DNA of 64,000 nt, taken from positions 1,860,001 to 1,924,000 of the forward strand of contig JADKGW010000001.1 in NCBI GenBank assembly GCA_016722075.1, read 5' to 3'. How positions within the stretch are numbered: position 1 is the first letter of the stretch; each line of letters starts with the position of its first letter. The notes beneath the pieces were generated by a model. That model had not been told where the DNA came from and did no database searches. It saw only the letters and a list, made by a program, of their open reading frames with translations. The DNA comes from Candidatus Kouleothrix ribensis (GTDB taxonomy: Bacteria > Chloroflexota > Chloroflexia > Chloroflexales > Roseiflexaceae). This document shows positions 52,541-59,654 of the stretch, piece by piece. Position numbers and translations under genes: made by a program.

Positions 52541-52969
52541 ATGCCGCGATTGAGTCAGTTGATGGTGCGCACCGCGCTAGTGTGGCTGGCGCTGGGCTAT
52601 AGCTTTGGTGGGCTGGTACTGTTTACCAAGGGCGTGTCGCTACTGCCCTGGCTGTGGGTGCTGCGCACGGCACATATCCACGCGCTTCTGGTTGGATGGA
52701 CGGTGCAGCTGGCCTGTGGGGTGGCGTTCTGGATCTTGCCGCGGCTCGACGCCAGCGGCAGCCGCGGCGACGAGCGGCCGGTGTGGGGCTGCTATGCCGC
52801 ACTGAACAGCGGCGTGGTGCTGGCGGTGCTGCACAGCGTGCTCAGCGGCGTGATGGTGATCTCGCGCTGGCTGCCGCTCGTGGTGGGGCTGTGCTACCTG
52901 GCTACCGCCGCGCTGTTCTTCCGCCATGCCTGGCCGCGGATCGTACCGTTTCGCGTATTCGCGCGTTAG
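52541..52969 (+). CDS. Four-helix membrane protein, half-size heme-copper oxidase-like 2
   Basis: A 142-residue paralogue of the gene at 51768. AGGAGG precedes MPRLSQLMVRTALVWLALGY. Helix 2 reads HIHALLVGWTVQLACGVAFW then ILPRL, aligning with the sister's FYHLLMVGWITQLICGVSLW MFPPL. After SRGDERPVWGCYAALNSGVV two further helices follow. The two proteins probably form a heterodimer or have parallel roles. No copper or heme partner genes are adjacent. Confidence 0.65.
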   Translation: MPRLSQLMVRTALVWLALGYSFGGLVLFTKGVSLLPWLWVLRTAHIHALLVGWTVQLACGVAFWILPRLDASGSRGDERPVWGCYAALNSGVVLAVLHSVLSGVMVISRWLPLVVGLCYLATAALFFRHAWPRIVPFRVFAR

Positions 52970-53048
52970 CGCCGGCCAACCCGAGCCAGCGCCTTGCGCG
53001 CCCACCCCGCTGCGGGAGGCGCAGCCGGTGGTGCGCGCATAACGTGTG

Positions 53049-53840
53049 CTACTCGCCGACTGGCGAAAGCAAGTAGCCTTTGCCACGCACATTCAAAATA
53101 TAACGCGGTGCCGATGGGTCGGGCTCGAGCTTCTGGCGCAGGTGGTGAATATGCGGCTTGATCAGCTCACCCGCCTCCATCTCATCGGTCTCGTAGCCCT
53201 GCGCGCAACGAACCAGGTGCGCATACGAGAGCATGGTGCCGGCGTGTTCGGCCAGGCACAGCAGCACGCGAAATTCGGTTGGCGTCAGCGAGAGGGTACG
53301 GCCGCCAAGCGTGGCCTCCTGGCGCCAGGTATCGAGGTGCAGCGCCCCAACCGTGATCGTACGCTCGGCCGGGCCGGCCACATCGTTCGAGCCAGCCGAC
53401 TGCGTGCTGCGCAGCTCTTGCACCGCCGCGCCGACAACATCGAGCAGCGTGCGCTCGCGCAGGCGCTGGGTGCGCGCAATCAGGCCGGCCTTGACGCGCT
53501 CGATCACCCGGACTGGCTCGGTCGTTTTCAGCAGGTAGTCGAAGACACCCTGGTGCAGGCCCTCGACCGCCGTATCGAGCGAGCCATGCCCGGTCAGCAC
53601 AATGATCGCAATATCGGGCTGGCGCTTGCGCGCGGCCGACACCACCTGCATTCCATCCATGCCCGGCATCTTCAGATCGACGAGCATGAGATCGAACGCC
53701 TGGCGTTCGAGCAACGCCACTGCTTCGAGGCCATTTTCGGCCGGCGTGACATCATAGCCGGCCCGCTTGAGCAGCGCACCGAGCGTGAGCCGGATCGAGG
53801 CCTCGTCATCGACGATCAATATCTGGGCGACTTGGGTCAT
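53049..53840 (-). CDS. Response regulator with winged-helix output
   Basis: A 263-residue regulator: receiver (ILIVDDEASIRLTLGALLKR; Asp in LMLVDLKMPGMDGM; switch residues IIVLTGHGS; the usual Lys position reads DYLLKTTEP), a linker helix of about 45 residues (RTQRLRERTLLDVVGAAVQE) and an OmpR-type winged helix (GRTLSLTPTEFRVLLCLAEH; AGELIKPHIHHLRQKLEPDP; YILNVRGKGYLLSP). It is separated by 162 bases from a stand-alone receiver and a kinase on the same strand. Confidence 0.88.
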   Translation of the reverse strand: MTQVAQILIVDDEASIRLTLGALLKRAGYDVTPAENGLEAVALLERQAFDLMLVDLKMPGMDGMQVVSAARKRQPDIAIIVLTGHGSLDTAVEGLHQGVFDYLLKTTEPVRVIERVKAGLIARTQRLRERTLLDVVGAAVQELRSTQSAGSNDVAGPAERTITVGALHLDTWRQEATLGGRTLSLTPTEFRVLLCLAEHAGTMLSYAHLVRCAQGYETDEMEAGELIKPHIHHLRQKLEPDPSAPRYILNVRGKGYLLSPVGE

Positions 53841-54002
53841 TCGCGACTCCTACGGTGTGCTTGGCCACGATACGAATACGCTCAGCCAGCCCAATTCGGC
53901 GCTCGCCGGAGGCCATTCGGACATTCGATCGTACGGCTATCGTAGCATTCGTCGCGAATAGTGTCAAACGTGTAGTGTGGTGGGGGTAGCGCGCAGGCCG
54001 GA

Positions 54003-54416
54003 TCAATCGTGGTGGATGCCGACGTAGGGGGTGGGGGGCAGGTAATCACGCACGACCAGGCGCACCGACTCGCCGAGATCGCCGAGCTCGACTGGCTTTG
54101 CGAGGTAGTGCTTGACCCCCAGCGCGCGCATCTGGCTGCGCAGGCGCGGCGTATCGTAGGCCGTCAGCACCAGCACGGGGATCGCAGAGCGGCGAGCGTA
54201 CAGCTCTTTGACCAGCGTCGAGGCCGGGCTATTCTCGAAGCTCGGATCGATGATCAGCAGGTCGATCTGATCGTGCCCGCAGCGTGCCCGCGCCTCTTCG
54301 GCCGAGGCAGCAATCGCGACGTCGGCGTCGTGCGTCAGCAAGCGCTGCAGCCCGTGCTGCGTCACGAGCGCGGCCGTTGGGTCGTTATCGACTATAAGAA
54401 TATGCGGAGGCTGCAT
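54003..54416 (-). CDS. Stand-alone receiver domain protein
   Basis: A 137-residue single-domain response regulator: acidic pair in ILIVDNDPTAALVT, phosphoacceptor Asp in IDLLIIDPSFENSP, Thr/Lys in VLVLTAYDTPRLRS and VKHYLAKPVELGDLG. There is no output domain, so it may shuttle phosphate between the kinase to its right and another regulator, or act through protein contacts. No strong ribosome-binding site. It lies in the same direction as its neighbours. Confidence 0.85.
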   Translation of the reverse strand: MQPPHILIVDNDPTAALVTQHGLQRLLTHDADVAIAASAEEARARCGHDQIDLLIIDPSFENSPASTLVKELYARRSAIPVLVLTAYDTPRLRSQMRALGVKHYLAKPVELGDLGESVRLVVRDYLPPTPYVGIHHD

Positions 54417-54602
54417 CGGCGTTCACCTTCTTGCCCGGCGCACGCATAGTGTAGACGTGTAGCATATACTAACAAGAAGCTGCAGCGACGCAAGAAAGAC
54501 TTATCAACAGTTTGTGGCGATTCAGCAACCCGCTGCGGGGTGTGCGGCAGTAGGTAGTTGGCGCAAGCCAGGCTGCCGCCGGCAGAGCGAACCAAGGCCT
54601 GC

Positions 54603-56084
54603 TCATTCGTCGGCGGCATTAAATGCGCTGTTGGGATGTTCGAGCGGCAGGCAGATTGTGAACGTCGTACCGCAGCCCAGCGTGCTTGCGACGCTGATCT
54701 GGCCGCCGTGCTGCGTGATGATATGGGCCGTGATCGCCAGCCCCAGGCCGGTGCCTTGCGGCTTCGTGGTATAGAACGGCTCGAATAGATGCGCGAGATG
54801 CTCGGGCGCAACCCCCACACCCGTGTCGCTGATCTGCACCTCGATCATAGCCGGCTGAACCGGATCGGTGAGCACAAGCTGGCTCGACACCACCAGTGCC
54901 CCGCCGGCAGGCATGGCATCGCAGGCATTCAGCATCAGGTTCAGGAACACCTGGCGCATCTGGTCGGCGTGCGCGCTGATCCGCGGCAACTGCCCCGACA
55001 ACTGCTTGCGAATCTCGATGTGGCCATGGCGTAGGTAGGTATGCACCAGCTCGATCGTCCCGATCAGCACCTCGTCGAGGCAGGTGGGTTCGAGCTCGGC
55101 GCGCGTGGGCCGGTAGAAGTCGCGCATGCGCGTGATGATCCGGGCGATCCGGCCAAGCTCGGTCTGTGCAATCTCAAGAAATGGGCGCTGCGGTGCGTCG
55201 GCTGCCAGATCCTGCTCAACCAGGATCAAGCTGTTTCGCGCCGCGTACAGCGGGTTGTTGATCTCGTGCGCCACCGAGGCAGCCAGCTCGCCAACTGCGG
55301 CCAGCTTGGCGCTCTGCAGCAGCTGAGCCTGGGCAGCATCGAGCCGTGCCTGCGTCTCGGCCTGACGCGACTGTGTTTGGGCCAGGGCGTGCTGGAGCCG
55401 TGAGACTCGCTCGCGCTCGCTTGTCTCGGCAATCGCGACGGCAGCCAGGTCGGCCAGGGCCTGGATGAACGGCAGGTCGCGCGGGATAAACAGATGGGCC
55501 TGAGTGCCGCCATACACCACCAGCGCCCCCAGCCGGCGGCCCTCGATGCGCAGCGGCGCCAGCAGTGCGCTCGATGGGGGCCATGGGCTGAACATTTGCG
55601 CGAGTTCGGCCTGCTGCGCGGGCACCAGCTCGGCCAATGCCTGCTCGAGCTCGGGGCCAACCATCAGCATGGCGCGTGGGGCCAGGTAGGCCCGCCCGGC
55701 CGGCGTCTGGCCGGGGGCCAGCTGCTGCGGCGATAAGCTACCAGAGCTGACCGCACGCAGCACCAGCGACTGCTCGGCTGGATCGCTCAGGAACAGCACG
55801 GCGCCGCTGGCCCCATTGAACAGCGCGATCGCCTGCTCCACCACAAGCTGCACCACCGCATCGCGATCGTGCGTCACGAGCAGCGCTGCGCACACCGCCA
55901 GCAATGTGTCGAGCCGCTGGCTTAGCGCTACGTCGCGCCGGGCGCGGCCGGCCGCCACCTGAAGGCTCAGCTCGGCCACGCGTTGCTCGAGCGCGTGCAG
56001 GCGTGCCTCGCGGCGATGGCGCCGGAGCTGGGCCTGCGTACATACGCGCTCGCGGTTTTTGGGTAGCGGCAGCTGTTCAGCCAT
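54603..56084 (-). CDS. Soluble GAF sensor histidine kinase
   Basis: A 493-residue cytoplasmic kinase beginning MAEQLPLPKNRERVCTQAQL with a basic N-terminal coiled coil (residues 15-50). A GAF domain spans about 55-240 (LDTLLAVCAALLVTHDRDAV ... IQALADLAAVAIAETSERER). HisKA has phosphoacceptor His in LAASVAHEINNPLYAARNSL; HATPase shows LNLMLNACDAMPAGGALVVS, DTGVGVAPEHLAHLFEPFYT and GTGLGLAITAHII. The HEINNP motif is typical of NtrB/PAS-kinase relatives. It likely signals to the two receivers downstream, forming a split phosphorelay. Confidence 0.9.
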   Translation of the reverse strand: MAEQLPLPKNRERVCTQAQLRRHRREARLHALEQRVAELSLQVAAGRARRDVALSQRLDTLLAVCAALLVTHDRDAVVQLVVEQAIALFNGASGAVLFLSDPAEQSLVLRAVSSGSLSPQQLAPGQTPAGRAYLAPRAMLMVGPELEQALAELVPAQQAELAQMFSPWPPSSALLAPLRIEGRRLGALVVYGGTQAHLFIPRDLPFIQALADLAAVAIAETSERERVSRLQHALAQTQSRQAETQARLDAAQAQLLQSAKLAAVGELAASVAHEINNPLYAARNSLILVEQDLAADAPQRPFLEIAQTELGRIARIITRMRDFYRPTRAELEPTCLDEVLIGTIELVHTYLRHGHIEIRKQLSGQLPRISAHADQMRQVFLNLMLNACDAMPAGGALVVSSQLVLTDPVQPAMIEVQISDTGVGVAPEHLAHLFEPFYTTKPQGTGLGLAITAHIITQHGGQISVASTLGCGTTFTICLPLEHPNSAFNAADE

Positions 56085-56189
56085 GTTGTTGAACCTCAAC
56101 CGAACGTTGTGAGAACATTCGTGATATTTCACACAACATATGCGAGACTTACACCACGCGGTCGTATCGATCACGAAAGGGGGCTGCCC

Positions 56190-56495
56190 ATGGCGCGTAG
56201 GAAACGCCCAAATCCGTTCTTAGCTATCGCGCAGACATACCTACACCAGCACATGCCCGAGATGGTCGGCGCGCAGCTACAGCTACGGATGCTCGACGGC
56301 CCACCCGGCTCACCGCGCTACGCGGTAACGGCCGAGCAGTGTATGAATACCTGCCCGTATGGCGTGCCGGTGGCACTGGCGGCCGTCGGCAAGTGTACCA
56401 TGATCTGCTGCCCATTACGCCGCACGGTGCGGCTACTACTCGATCGGCGCGGCACGGTGATGCACGCAACGCGCAGCGATATTCACTGGAACTGA
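56190..56495 (+). CDS. Small cysteine-containing hypothetical protein
   Basis: A 101-residue protein starting MARRKRPNPFLAIAQTYLHQ with AAAGGGGG upstream. The middle contains five cysteines in a compact pattern, EQCMNTCPYGVPV ... GKCTMICCPLRRTV (C-x3-C ... C-x3-C-C). This could bind a metal or an Fe-S cluster, but I know no family with this pattern. It is transcribed divergently from the GAF kinase at its left, and its 3' end meets the convergent lactate dehydrogenase gene at its right. Confidence 0.55.
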   Translation: MARRKRPNPFLAIAQTYLHQHMPEMVGAQLQLRMLDGPPGSPRYAVTAEQCMNTCPYGVPVALAAVGKCTMICCPLRRTVRLLLDRRGTVMHATRSDIHWN

Positions 56496-56577
56496 CATGG
56501 ACCGATCGATCAATGTGGCACATGGCAGTAAGCCCAGCCGCGTACTGCCCAGGCCGTACCGCCACTGCAGCCCAGCT

Positions 56578-57528
56578 CTACCCGAGCTGGGCCAATCGCG
56601 TTTGTAGCGTCTGCGCCGAGCTGCGAAACGCCTCCTGCTCCTCAGCACTGATCGGCAGATTCAACACCTCCTCGATGCCATTCCGCCCAACGATCGTCGG
56701 CAAGCTAATCGCGATACCATCGACTCCATACTGGCCATGCAGCGGGCTACAGACTGTCAGCACGGTATGTTGGTCGCGCAGCACGGCCTCGACGATCGCC
56801 AGCAGGCCCAGGCCAATCGCGTAGTAGGTTGCGTGCTTGCGCTTGATGATCTCATAGGCGGCGGTGCGAGTCTGCTCGAAGATCGAGTCGAGCGCGGCCT
56901 GGTCGTAACCACGGCCATTCGCACCCACGAAATCGCTCAGGCGCACGCCGCCGATATTGGCCAGGCTCCAGAGTGCCAGCTCGCTATCGCCGTGCTCGCC
57001 GACGATATAAGCGTGTACGCTACGTGGATCGACCCGGTAGTAGTCGCCAAGGAGATAGCGAAAGCGCGCGGTATCGAGGATGGTGCCCGAGCCGATCACG
57101 CGGCCAGGCGCAAGCCCGGCGATCTGGTCGGAGATCGTCGTGAGAATATCGACCGGGTTGGTAGCGATCACAATAATGCTGGCCGGCGCGGCCGCCACCA
57201 CCTGCGGCACGATCTCGCGGAATACGGCCGCATTGCGCTGGAGCAGGTCGAGCCGCGTCTCACCTGGGCGTTGGTTCGCGCCTGCGGTAATCACCACCAC
57301 CTCGGCACCGGCGAGCTGCGCATAGCTGCCCGCGTACATGCGCATAGGCCGCACGAACGGCAGGCCATGGTTGAGATCCATCGCCTCGCCTTCGGCCCGC
57401 GCGGTGTCGCGATCGACCAGCACCAGCTCGTTGGTCAGCCCGCGCTGCATCAGCGCATAGGCAAACGACGCGCCCACCATGCCGGTACCAACCAGGCCAA
57501 CCTTGTCGGCGGCATGCTGTATGGGCAT
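56578..57528 (-). CDS. ldh: L-lactate dehydrogenase
   Basis: A 316-residue LDH/MDH-family enzyme. NAD-binding GTGMVGASFAYAL, substrate loop VVVITAGANQRPGETRLDLL with Gln where malate dehydrogenases have Arg (marking lactate/pyruvate specificity), LDTARFRYLL for Arg, catalytic His in IVGEHGDSELALWS. It interconverts pyruvate and L-lactate with NAD(H). AAGGAGG lies at ideal spacing before the ATG, and an extended -10 lies at 57598-57606. Confidence 0.95.
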   Translation of the reverse strand: MPIQHAADKVGLVGTGMVGASFAYALMQRGLTNELVLVDRDTARAEGEAMDLNHGLPFVRPMRMYAGSYAQLAGAEVVVITAGANQRPGETRLDLLQRNAAVFREIVPQVVAAAPASIIVIATNPVDILTTISDQIAGLAPGRVIGSGTILDTARFRYLLGDYYRVDPRSVHAYIVGEHGDSELALWSLANIGGVRLSDFVGANGRGYDQAALDSIFEQTRTAAYEIIKRKHATYYAIGLGLLAIVEAVLRDQHTVLTVCSPLHGQYGVDGIAISLPTIVGRNGIEEVLNLPISAEEQEAFRSSAQTLQTRLAQLG

Positions 57529-57597
57529 ACGGCCTCCTTATGCTCAACTAGCGCAGAAACCGCCGGTTCGTTTGCAGCGTTATTGTGCTGGCTACCT

Positions 57598-57606
57598 AGT
57601 ATAGCA
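57598..57606 (-). promoter_or_regulatory. Extended -10 promoter for ldh
   Basis: On the minus strand TGCTATACT (57606-57598) would start ldh mRNA near 57590, leaving a leader of about 60 nt. Confidence 0.5.
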
Positions 57607-57639
57607 CAGGCTCGGGTTGTCGTTTTTCGATCGTAGGGC

Positions 57640-57682
57640 GTACGCAATCGGCGTTTGTAGCCTGCAGCAGCGCGCTACGTTA
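57640..57682. repeat. Dispersed intergenic repeat, copy 4
   Basis: GTACGCAATCGGCGTTTGTA then GCCTGCAGCAGCGCGCTACG (57640-57679) closely matches 36405-36444 and more distantly 5260-5310. It lies in the 635-base intergenic space upstream of ldh; the space otherwise holds no gene I can support. Confidence 0.65.
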
Positions 57683-57878
57683 CGATTATGGAGGAACAGA
57701 AGGTAGCTGAATAGCATGCTGCGGCAGGCGAACGAGCATACGAGGCAGGCCAGCGCGTAGCTTTTGTCACGCACCGGTCGATCGCCGAGACCATGTGCCG
57801 CTCACTCGTACGGCAAATCCACGCGCATGGATCTATGCTGCGGGTTGCTGCCCCACAACCGATCGTTGGCGATCCTTA

Positions 57879-58015
57879 TTGGCTGTGCGCCCCAACCCAG
57901 GCTATACTGTATAATATCAAGTCCGCTTGATCACGTACGTTTTCTGTTGCAGTGCGCGGCTTCGCCACCCCCGCACCCCCACCAAGTATAAGTGTTCATC
58001 CGAATTTGGTATAAT
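57879..58015 (+). promoter_or_regulatory. Promoter-like elements before flavoprotein gene
   Basis: TTGGCT (57879-57884), 18-base spacer, TATACT (57903-57908); a second TATAAT at 57910-57915; and a third, TGGTATAAT, at 58007-58015 that would leave a leader of about 140 nt before the flavoprotein start at 58164. Confidence 0.4.
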
Positions 58016-58163
58016 AGCGGCTACAGCATTTCGATCGCGATCCCTGTATGCAGGGTGCAATGCAGCGACATCGGGCAGGCGCAGCCGGCAGCGCGTAGAG
58101 TAGGCGATCGGCACGCGACTGCGCAGGTGCTACGCGTGTTGTGGCCCTGAAAGAAGGATATGT

Positions 58164-59093
58164 ATGCATGATCTCATCATCATCGGCAGCGGCGCGGCCG
58201 GCGTTTCGGCGGCGCTGTTCGCATTAGTCAAGCAGCTCGATGCCGTAGCGATCTACGAGGATGTCGGCGGCAAGGCCGGCACGCAGCAGCAGATCCATGG
58301 CCAGGCCGGCGAAGAGTACCTGGCCGGCGCCGAGGCGGTGCAGATGTTCGAGCGCCGCGTGACAACACACCCGAACGCAGTGCTGCGCGACCGCGTGATT
58401 GGCCTGAGCAAAAGCGCCGGGGTCTTTCAGATCGAGACACAGCGCCACGGCATGCTGACGGCTACGGCCGTGATTGTGGCCACCGGCGCGTCGCCGCTCA
58501 CGCTCGACGTAGCCGGCGCGAAGCAGCTGCTCAACCATGGCATCGGCTACTCGATCACCACGCATACGCAGCTGGTTGCCGGCAAACGCGTGGCGGTGAT
58601 CGGCACCACCAGGCGCGCGCTACGCGGCACGATCGAGCTGGCGCGCAGTGCCGCGCAGATCTACCTGATTGCGCCCGATGCCAGCAACCTGACCTCGCCG
58701 CTGGCACGCAGCATCGCGGCGCTGCCGAACGTCCAGATCATGCGCCAGTTCGTGGTGAAGGAGATCAGCGGGCGCGAGGCGGTTGAGAATGTGGTGGTTG
58801 AGCGCGATGGCGAGCAGTCGTGGCTGCGCGTCGACGCGGTCTTCGCCGACATTGGCCTGCTGCCCAATAGCGGCATTGCGCGCCGGCTCGCACAGGTCGA
58901 CCCCGACGGGTTCATTCTGGTCGACGACAAGAATGCCACAACCCAGCCGGGCCTGTTCGCCGCCGGCGATGTGACGACCGCGTTCGGCGAGAATATTCTG
59001 ATCGCGATCGGCGATGGCGCGCGCGCGGCCGCCAGTGCCTACGAGTACATTCTGGCACACCCGCGCCAGCCCGAGACCGAAGGGGCAGACTAA
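58164..59093 (+). CDS. Thioredoxin-reductase-like flavoprotein without redox cysteines
   Basis: A 309-residue two-domain FAD/NAD(P) oxidoreductase of the TrxR fold. IIIGSGAAGVSAALFALV binds FAD, and GLFAAGDVTTAFGENILIAI is the C-terminal FAD box. The second dinucleotide site is degenerate (VAVIGTTRRALRGTIELAR instead of GGGxSA). Where TrxR has 'YCATCDG' this protein reads YSITTHTQLVAGK, so both catalytic cysteines are absent; it cannot reduce thioredoxin in the usual way. It may act as a ferredoxin/flavodoxin reductase-like enzyme or use another acceptor. AAGGA lies before the ATG. Confidence 0.8.
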   Translation: MHDLIIIGSGAAGVSAALFALVKQLDAVAIYEDVGGKAGTQQQIHGQAGEEYLAGAEAVQMFERRVTTHPNAVLRDRVIGLSKSAGVFQIETQRHGMLTATAVIVATGASPLTLDVAGAKQLLNHGIGYSITTHTQLVAGKRVAVIGTTRRALRGTIELARSAAQIYLIAPDASNLTSPLARSIAALPNVQIMRQFVVKEISGREAVENVVVERDGEQSWLRVDAVFADIGLLPNSGIARRLAQVDPDGFILVDDKNATTQPGLFAAGDVTTAFGENILIAIGDGARAAASAYEYILAHPRQPETEGAD

Positions 59094-59218
59094 CGATTCG
59101 GCGGTAGAGTGTTGGGGCGTAGGCAGCCGGCGGGTTGAGCTTGCGGCAGCATACACAGCTGCCGCAATTTCGGCACAACGCCGGCCAGCGCGTACGCCCT
59201 GAGTGTGTGAGGGGCCGC

Positions 59219-59638
59219 ATGGATGATGTGCGCACCTGGATGACCAGCCCACCGATTGTGGCGCCTGAGACGATGACCCTGCCCGAGGCGCGCCGGCTGC
59301 TACGCGAGCGCGGCATCCGGCGCATGCCGGTGGTCGATGCCGCCGGCATGCTGGTCGGCATCGTCACCGAGGGCGACATCAACCGGATCTCGGACTCGCA
59401 CGTGAGCGATGTGCGCGACTATAACCTGTACCACCGCGTGGCCGACCTGCCGCTACGCGACTTCATGACCCGCCAGGTGTATACGGTCGCCCCCGATATG
59501 CCGGTGATGCAGGTTGCACAGATCCTGCTCGAGCAGCGCATCGGCGGCATCCCGGTGCTGGAAGGGCAGCAGATCGTGGGCATGATCACCGAGAGCGACC
59601 TGTTCCGGCTGATCGTGCGGCGCCACATCGGCGCGTAG
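59219..59638 (+). CDS. CBS-pair domain protein
   Basis: A 139-residue protein of two CBS motifs: VRTWMTSPPIVAPETMTLPE ... GIRRMPVVDAAGMLVGIVTE (first) and LRDFMTRQVYTVAPDMPVMQ ... IGGIPVLEGQQIVGMITESD (second). GAGGGG precedes the start MDDVRTW. CBS pairs bind adenosine nucleotides and regulate partners. It follows the TrxR-like flavoprotein by 125 bases on the same strand, so the two may be co-transcribed. Confidence 0.9.
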   Translation: MDDVRTWMTSPPIVAPETMTLPEARRLLRERGIRRMPVVDAAGMLVGIVTEGDINRISDSHVSDVRDYNLYHRVADLPLRDFMTRQVYTVAPDMPVMQVAQILLEQRIGGIPVLEGQQIVGMITESDLFRLIVRRHIGA

Positions 59639-59654
59639 CGGCAGGCCTGGCCGG

